From NCBI GenBank assembly GCA_052061695.1, contig JBPZEY010000009.1: DNA of 64,000 bases. One strand, 5' to 3'. Shown in pieces: positions 58,524 to 64,000 of this stretch (position 1 is the first letter of the stretch; each line of letters opens with the position of its first letter). The notes beneath the pieces were generated by a model. The model searched no databases. It was not told the origin of the DNA and was given only the letters and a program-made list of their open reading frames with translations. The DNA comes from Alkalicoccus luteus. GTDB taxonomy: Bacteria > Bacillota > Bacilli > Bacillales > Salisediminibacteriaceae. The position numbers and the translations under genes were made by a program.

Positions 58524-60536
58524 CTATGCTTTAAACTGTTCGATCTGCTGCTTCAGCTTTTCGCTCGCCTGCTGCAGATCCTCAGCTGAAAACGCGACCG
58601 TTTTCAGCGCCTGAAGCTGCTCTTCGGCCGAAGCGCTCACTTCTTCAGAAGCAGCTGCACTCTCTTCCACGACCGACGCGATGTGGGAAATCGCACCGAC
58701 GACCTCTTCTTTATTCCGTTCAATCCCAGTGATACCATCGTTCATCTGCGCAACGAGCATGCTCATCTGCTCATTGCGTTCGGCGATGGTCGCAAAGGAG
58801 GCGACAGTCGTCTCCGTGATCGCAAACTGCTCCCCCGAAAGCGCACGGACGCTGCCCATTTCGCCAGCGGCGGTCTTTGTCTGTTCCTGAATGTCCTCCA
58901 TCGATCGCCGGATATGGCCTGTAGCACTGGACGTTTCTTCAGCAAGCTTTCGTACTTCCTCTGCCACGACGGCGAAGCCGCGACCGTGCTCTCCGGCTCT
59001 TGCTGCTTCAATTGAAGCGTTTAAAGCAAGGAGATTCGTCTGTTCGGAGATGGAGGTGATCGTATTGACGATCGAGGAGATTTCCCCCATACGGCTGCTC
59101 AGCTCCCGCACCGTATCTTCTACGCGGCTGATCATCGCATCCGTCTGCTTTGCCTTCTGCTGCAGCTCGTTCGTCTGTTCACTGCCTGTTTTATTGGTCT
59201 CCTGCACCTCTCTCGCCTGCCGGTTTAACGAAGCAGTGATCGATGCAAGGGCCGTCAGCTGACCAGATAAGTCCGTTGTTTTTTGTGAGGACTGCTCGGC
59301 AGAGGCCGCCGCGTTTGTCGCTCCATCTGCGACATCCTGAATCGCCCGGGAAATCTCTTCACTGGATGCCATCGTTTCCTCTGAGACAGCACTGAGCTGT
59401 TCCACCGCGTCTGCTGAGGTGTTCACCGACTGCTTGACTGATTCGACGAGCGAGCGTAAATTTGCGACCATGACGTTAAAGCTCTTTGTCAGCTCACCGG
59501 TTTCGTCACGCGATGCAACCGTCAGCTGGCGGGACAAATCGCCCTCTGCGACGTGTTTTACTTCCTCATTTAAAGCCCGGATCGGTTTTGTGATACGCCC
59601 TGCAAGCACAGCCATCGCCGCGCCTGTGAGCAGAAGCAGGACACCCGCTGTAATTGCGATGTTTCGCAGCAGCGCATTCAGCCCGGCATAGACTTCTGCT
59701 TCCGGCAAAACAAGTCCGAGTGTCCAGCCGGTAGCATCGAGCGGCACGTGTGATACGACGGCATCTCCATCCGCAAACGTGACGGATTGTGTCCCGCTGT
59801 CACCAAACTGATCGCTCAAGGACGCAAGCGCGGGATCGTTCTCCAGCGTATCGGCATTCGGATGGGCGAGAAACGTGCCGGTTCCATCTATGAGAAACGC
59901 CCAGCCGCTCTCGCCGACTTCCAATGTTTCTGCCATCTGCTGAATGTTAGCCGCATCCATGTCACTCGAGATAACACCTTCCAGCTGACCGGTTCCGCTG
60001 TAAAACGGCGTGCTCGTCGTCACGAGAACCGTGTCGAGCGCCTCATCGTAATACGGCTCTGTCCAAGCCGCTTCCCCTGCTGCAACGCCTGCTTCATACC
60101 AGTCGTGGGACGGATAGTCGTAGTCAGCGGTCTCATATTCATCCGTAAACACGACATTGTCTCCGTCTTCGTAGCTGTAAGGACCGAAATACTCCGTATC
60201 TGCGTCATAGGCGAAAGGCTCAAACCAGACGCCGATGCCGAATGTAGCATCGTTCAGCTGCACGAGACGTTCCTGCAAAGCTGCGTAATCTGCCTGACTG
60301 AACGCCGATCCCTCTATTCCGACAGCTACTGCCAGCGTTTCACCGATGCGCTGATGCTCGGCAAGTTCACGGTCCATTCCCTGTGCCGTTTCCCCTGCCT
60401 GCCGCGCAAGTCTTTCCTCGATCTGATCCTCTATTTCACCTTTAGCAAAGCTGTAGCTAAGCCCTGTGATCAACAGGACGACAACCACCATGATTGGGAT
60501 AAAGCTGAGCAGCTTTGTGCGTATGGATAGCTTCAT
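58524..60536 (-). CDS. Methyl-accepting chemotaxis protein with dCache sensor
   Basis: A 670-residue transmembrane chemoreceptor. TM1 (about 10-32), extracellular double-Cache domain (about 35-290, with DYDYPSHDWYEAG), TM2, HAMP (RITKPIRALNEEV) and the cytoplasmic signalling domain with LLALNASIEAARAGEHGRGF at the hairpin tip. There is no C-terminal pentapeptide for CheR docking. Ligands of such Cache domains are often amino or organic acids. ATG 60536 follows GAGAGGAAG; a TTG seven codons earlier lies in that site. Confidence 0.93.
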   Translation of the reverse strand: MKLSIRTKLLSFIPIMVVVVLLITGLSYSFAKGEIEDQIEERLARQAGETAQGMDRELAEHQRIGETLAVAVGIEGSAFSQADYAALQERLVQLNDATFGIGVWFEPFAYDADTEYFGPYSYEDGDNVVFTDEYETADYDYPSHDWYEAGVAAGEAAWTEPYYDEALDTVLVTTSTPFYSGTGQLEGVISSDMDAANIQQMAETLEVGESGWAFLIDGTGTFLAHPNADTLENDPALASLSDQFGDSGTQSVTFADGDAVVSHVPLDATGWTLGLVLPEAEVYAGLNALLRNIAITAGVLLLLTGAAMAVLAGRITKPIRALNEEVKHVAEGDLSRQLTVASRDETGELTKSFNVMVANLRSLVESVKQSVNTSADAVEQLSAVSEETMASSEEISRAIQDVADGATNAAASAEQSSQKTTDLSGQLTALASITASLNRQAREVQETNKTGSEQTNELQQKAKQTDAMISRVEDTVRELSSRMGEISSIVNTITSISEQTNLLALNASIEAARAGEHGRGFAVVAEEVRKLAEETSSATGHIRRSMEDIQEQTKTAAGEMGSVRALSGEQFAITETTVASFATIAERNEQMSMLVAQMNDGITGIERNKEEVVGAISHIASVVEESAAASEEVSASAEEQLQALKTVAFSAEDLQQASEKLKQQIEQFKA

Positions 60537-60641
60537 ATACTTCTTCCTCTCTTCCAATAGTCTCTCTTTATATCGGAAGGGAGAACAGAAACTTCACATA
60601 TTTACATCTATTTTCATAGTATATTTTAACTATTTATCCAT

Positions 60642-60672
60642 AAAAAAGAGAAGGCGCCAAGGCCTTCTCTTT
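60642..60672 (-). terminator. Terminator of betA
   Basis: Minus strand AAAGAGAAGGCC/GGCGCCTTCTCTTT stem followed by TTTT. Confidence 0.8.
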
Positions 60673-60681
60673 ACGAAACGA

Positions 60682-62364
60682 TTATTTTACTGTGCCAGCA
60701 TCTGCCGGGTGAACCCCGTGCTGATAGTAATCCATTTCAATTGGATCAAGCGGCTTCTTGCCTTGGATCAAGTCTGCAGCTTTTTCAGCCAGCATCAGAA
60801 CAGGTGCGTGAATGTTGCCGTTTGTCACATATGGCATCGCAGACGCATCTGCTACGCGGACGTTTTCCAGACCGTGCACACGCATGGACTCTGGGTCCAC
60901 AACGGCCATCGGGTCAGACTCCGGCCCCATCTTCGCTGTGCAGGAAGGGTGCAAGGCTGTTTCTGCATCTTCCCGTACCCAGTCGAGGATTTCTTCTTCT
61001 GTTTGCACAGAAGGTCCAGGCGAAATTTCACCGCCGTTGTACTTTTTCATGGCCGGCTGGGACATAATGTGGCGCGTGATGCGGATCGCTTCTACCCACT
61101 CACGGCGATCCTGGTCAGTCGACAGGTAGTTATATACCATACTTGGATGCTCTTTTGGATCCTTGGAACGAATCTTAAGCGATCCGCGTGCATCGGAATA
61201 CATTGGTCCGATGTGTACTTGGAAGCCGTGCTTTGTCTTCGCCTTCTCCCCGTCGTAGCGAACCGCTACCGGCAGGAAGTGGAACATCAGGTTCGGATAG
61301 TCCACGAGATCGTTGGAGCGGACAAACCCGCCGCCTTCAAAGTGGTTCGTTGCCGCCGGACCTTTACGGCCGAGCATCCACTGCAGACCAATGAACGGCA
61401 TTTTCAGCTTGTTCAGGTTTGGCTGCTCAGATACCGGTTCCGGGCACGTGTGCTGCACATACACTTCGAGGTGGTCCTGCAGGTTTTCACCGACGCCCGG
61501 CAGATCGATTACCGGCTTGATGCCTAATGAGCGCAGGTGCTCAGCGTTACCGACACCGGACAGCTGAAGCAGCTGCGGCGTATTGATCGCACCGCCGGCA
61601 AGCACGACTTCCCCTGCTTCGACCTGATGAATTTTACCGTTGCGCTTATACGTGAGTCCTTTTGCACGCTTGCCCTCAAAATCAATGCTTTGAACGAAGG
61701 CGCGCGTCATCACCGTCAGGTTCTCACGGTCCATCACAGGATGGAGATACGCACGTGATGCGGACATGCGCTGTCCTTTGTAAACGTGCTTATCAAACGG
61801 TCCGAAGCCTTCCTGACGGAAGCCGTTCACGTCAGCCGTCTTGTTGTACCCTGCTTCCACACCTGCATTAAAGAAGGCCTGGAACAGCGGGTTCGTTGCC
61901 GGTCCTCGCTCCAGCTTGATCGGACCATCATGGCCGCGCATCTCATCATCTTTTGGAGAAGCGAGTGCATTCTCCAAACGCTTAAAGTAAGGCAGCACGT
62001 GAGCGAAGTTCCACGTATCCATGCCTTCATCTGCGCCCCAGCGCTCGTAGTCCTTCGGGTTGCCCCGCTGATAGATCATCCCGTTAATGGAGCTTGATCC
62101 CCCGAGCACTTTCCCGCGCGCGTGCTTGATGCGGCGTCCGTTCATGTGCGGCTCCGGCTCTGATTCGTATTTCCAGTCATACAGGCTCTTTCCTGCCGGG
62201 AAAGGCAGAGCCGCCGGCATTTGAATCAGCAGATCCCAGTTATAGTCGCTTCGTCCCGCTTCCAGTACGAGGACGCTTTTCTTTCCATCTTCACTGAGAC
62301 GGTTGCCGAGAACAGATCCGGCACTTCCGCCCCCTACAATGACATAATCGTAACGTTCACTCAT
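60682..62364 (-). CDS. betA: Choline dehydrogenase, GMC family
   Basis: A 560-residue FAD-dependent GMC oxidoreductase oxidising choline to betaine aldehyde. FAD motif YVIVGGGSAGSVLGNRL, HARGKVLGGSSSINGMIYQR, GGAINTPQLLQLSGVG and the C-terminal NGNIHAPVLMLAEKAAD; catalytic His in LHPSCTAKMG. Length and end fit BetA. B. subtilis uses an unrelated type III alcohol dehydrogenase (GbsB) for this step. GGAGGAATCG precedes the ATG. It follows the aldehyde dehydrogenase gene on the same strand by 48 bases. Confidence 0.95.
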   Translation of the reverse strand: MSERYDYVIVGGGSAGSVLGNRLSEDGKKSVLVLEAGRSDYNWDLLIQMPAALPFPAGKSLYDWKYESEPEPHMNGRRIKHARGKVLGGSSSINGMIYQRGNPKDYERWGADEGMDTWNFAHVLPYFKRLENALASPKDDEMRGHDGPIKLERGPATNPLFQAFFNAGVEAGYNKTADVNGFRQEGFGPFDKHVYKGQRMSASRAYLHPVMDRENLTVMTRAFVQSIDFEGKRAKGLTYKRNGKIHQVEAGEVVLAGGAINTPQLLQLSGVGNAEHLRSLGIKPVIDLPGVGENLQDHLEVYVQHTCPEPVSEQPNLNKLKMPFIGLQWMLGRKGPAATNHFEGGGFVRSNDLVDYPNLMFHFLPVAVRYDGEKAKTKHGFQVHIGPMYSDARGSLKIRSKDPKEHPSMVYNYLSTDQDRREWVEAIRITRHIMSQPAMKKYNGGEISPGPSVQTEEEILDWVREDAETALHPSCTAKMGPESDPMAVVDPESMRVHGLENVRVADASAMPYVTNGNIHAPVLMLAEKAADLIQGKKPLDPIEMDYYQHGVHPADAGTVK

Positions 62365-62412
62365 GATCGATTCCTCCTTGATGTTCCAGTCTGTGTGCCT
62401 AAGCGGCTGTGA

Positions 62413-63891
62413 TTAAAACCAGTGAAGCGGCTCCGGCTTCAGGTTTTGGAAAATGTGCTTTGTTTCCGTATATTCTTCTATTCCGAGTCTTCCTAGCTCG
62501 CGGCCGATGCCGGACTGCTTGTAACCGCCCCACGGCGCGTGCGGGAAGTACAGATTAAATTCATTGATCCAGACGGTGCCCATGCGCATCTTAGCCGCAC
62601 AGCGCTCTGCCTTCACCGTATCCTGTGTGAATACGCCGCCGGCGAGTCCATAAATGGAGTCATTCGCAAGCTTCACGGCTTCCTGCTCGGTCGTAAATGT
62701 TTCGACCGTGATGATCGGGCCGAACGCTTCCTCCTGCACGATGTCCATATCGGTCGTGCAGCCGGTGAAAATCGTCGGCAGGTAAAAGAAGCCGTTTTGA
62801 AGCTCCGGATCTTCCGGGCGTCCGCCGCCGACAGCGATCGTAGCGCCTTCTTTGATGCCGGTTTCGACATACTTCTCTACCTTCGCCAGATGCTCCGCCG
62901 AAATCAGCGGCCCCATCTGCGTTTCTTCATCAAAACCGCTGCCAATACGGAATTTTTTCACGCGTTCAACAAGCGCTTCAACGAACCGGTCGTGAATGCT
63001 TTCTTCTACAATCAGCCGCGTACCAGCTGAGCAGATTTGGCCGGCATGGAAAAAGACACCGTTTAACGCCTGATCCACTGCCAAGTCAAAGTCAGCATCC
63101 GCGAAAATCACGTTCGGGTTTTTACCTCCAAGCTCCAGCGCCAGCTTCTTCACGTTGCCGCTCGCTGCCTGCATGATTTTCTTACCCGTTTCAATTCCGC
63201 CGGTAAAGGAAATCAAATCAACATCGTTGCTTGTGGAAAGCTCGTTTCCGACAGTGGCGCCTGCACCTAAGACGAGGTTTGCGACGCCTTTTGGTACGCC
63301 GGCTTCTTCCATGAGCGCAAACGTCTTGATCGTTGTGAGCGGTGTAATCTCACTAGGCTTCATGATGAGCGTGTTGCCTGTTGCAAGTGCCGGCGCCAGC
63401 TTCCAGGACGCCTGCAGCAGCGGATAGTTCCACGGTGTAATCTGACCGCAGACACCGACCGGCTCGTGAACGACCTTGCTGACAGAGTTCGGCACCGGAG
63501 AATCAATCAGCTCTCCGCCGTTCTTATCCGCAAGCTCTGCGTAGTAGCGGAACACGCCGGCGATATCGTCCATGTCGCCGCGGCTCTCGTCCATTGTTTT
63601 GCCGGTATCAAGCGATTCGAGGTAAGCAAGCTCCTCTTTGTCCCGCTCGATCAGCTCCGCGATACGGCGCACGATCGCTCCGCGCTCCGTCGCCGGTGTC
63701 TCCGGCCATTCTCCGTTATCAAACGCTTCACGCGCTGCGGCAATCGCCTCTTTCGTGTCTGTTTCATCTGCTTCCGGGACCGTTGCAATCACTTCCTGAT
63801 TGAACGGATTGATGATGTCGCGCGTCTCACCGGACTTTGCTTCCACCCATTCCCCATTAATGTAATTTTTCAGTGTTAGATTGACATCCAT
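62413..63891 (-). CDS. betB: Betaine-aldehyde dehydrogenase
   Basis: A 492-residue NAD(P)-dependent aldehyde dehydrogenase making glycine betaine. Oxyanion Asn in PWNYPLLQASWK, general base Glu in LELGGKNPNV, nucleophile Cys in FFHAGQICSAGTRL and EEAFGPI. The protein matches GbsA/BetB closely. ATG 63891 is taken, with GGAG upstream; a TTG three codons earlier is less likely. With betA it forms the choline-to-betaine pathway; no GbsR or BetI regulator is inside the window. Confidence 0.95.
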   Translation of the reverse strand: MDVNLTLKNYINGEWVEAKSGETRDIINPFNQEVIATVPEADETDTKEAIAAAREAFDNGEWPETPATERGAIVRRIAELIERDKEELAYLESLDTGKTMDESRGDMDDIAGVFRYYAELADKNGGELIDSPVPNSVSKVVHEPVGVCGQITPWNYPLLQASWKLAPALATGNTLIMKPSEITPLTTIKTFALMEEAGVPKGVANLVLGAGATVGNELSTSNDVDLISFTGGIETGKKIMQAASGNVKKLALELGGKNPNVIFADADFDLAVDQALNGVFFHAGQICSAGTRLIVEESIHDRFVEALVERVKKFRIGSGFDEETQMGPLISAEHLAKVEKYVETGIKEGATIAVGGGRPEDPELQNGFFYLPTIFTGCTTDMDIVQEEAFGPIITVETFTTEQEAVKLANDSIYGLAGGVFTQDTVKAERCAAKMRMGTVWINEFNLYFPHAPWGGYKQSGIGRELGRLGIEEYTETKHIFQNLKPEPLHWF

Positions 63892-63952
63892 TATGATCAA
63901 CTCCAGTTCTTGAAGCGAATTAAGTTTGTTAAGAATTTATTTAACGTTTTTA

Positions 63953-63981
63953 ACGATAACACGAGAACCCCGCCTTGTCAA
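63953..63981 (-). promoter_or_regulatory. Sigma-A promoter of the betaine operon
   Basis: Minus strand TTGACA, 17 bases, TATCGT. Just downstream CGTTAAAAACGTTAA repeats CGTTAA twice and may be an operator. Confidence 0.5.
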
Positions 63982-64000
63982 AAGAAATCTGGACGTTTTT

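Overview
The window looks like the chromosome of a low-to-mid GC Bacillaceae member adapted to salt, of the Alkalicoccus/Salisediminibacterium/Salsuginibacillus kind; the genus is an inference. The reasons are Firmicute-style AAGGAGG ribosome sites with frequent TTG and GTG starts, B. subtilis-like families (DegV, YneR, YtrA, YkfB/C, SinI, PadR, TPP riboswitch), and osmoprotection genes: ectoine hydroxylase, choline and betaine-aldehyde dehydrogenases and a BCCT carrier. I saw no rRNA, tRNA, CRISPR, prophage or intact transposase gene.

Layout. 0-10 kb: SDR fragment, YneR, 7Fe ferredoxin, thioredoxin-like protein, squalene/phytoene-synthase-family enzyme, RluA + MOSC pair, DegV, and the pyruvate phosphate dikinase operon with its bifunctional regulator. 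10-17 kb: an orphan SinI-like antirepressor, a hybrid sensor kinase with two kinase cores plus its OmpR regulator, and a GAF-GGDEF-EAL gene broken by one in-frame TGA. 17-29 kb: sulfur block, with a sulfonate/taurine/nitrate-type ABC transporter and its tiny secreted peptide, a siroheme dehydrogenase, and a minus-strand operon sat - SLC13 carrier - cysC - cysH - sumT - sirB - cysJ - cysI that covers sulfate uptake to sulfide including siroheme. 29-44 kb: ectD with a sigma-B-like promoter, SDR, two-gene PadR unit, divergent sugar isomerase/SMP-30 pair sharing a cre-like site, an Nmad3-domain protein, small metabolic enzymes and a secreted NlpC/P60 hydrolase. 44-57 kb: BCCT carrier, bile-acid-type symporter, TPP-riboswitch tenA, a five-gene bcrAB/ytrABC-like ABC operon with a YtrA-like operator, a PadR-DUF2812 pair, and a murein-peptide cluster (ydcF, GNAT, ykfB, ykfC). 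57-64 kb: an unrecognised acidic membrane protein with a sigma-B-like promoter, a chemoreceptor, and the betaine synthesis pair.

The most unusual structures are three copies of a ~0.6-0.7 kb non-coding element (2505-3227, 5979-6585, 45878-46500) with shared terminal inverted repeats. Each sits on an intrinsic-terminator hairpin; in two cases the whole ~26-27 bp hairpin is present on both sides, as if the terminator were the duplicated target site. The second is the TGA in the GAF domain: it falls where the family normally has Cys and is followed 21 nt later by a 7-bp stem with a GGUCU loop, the apical loop of the E. coli fdhF selenocysteine element. A plain nonsense mutation remains the more likely explanation.
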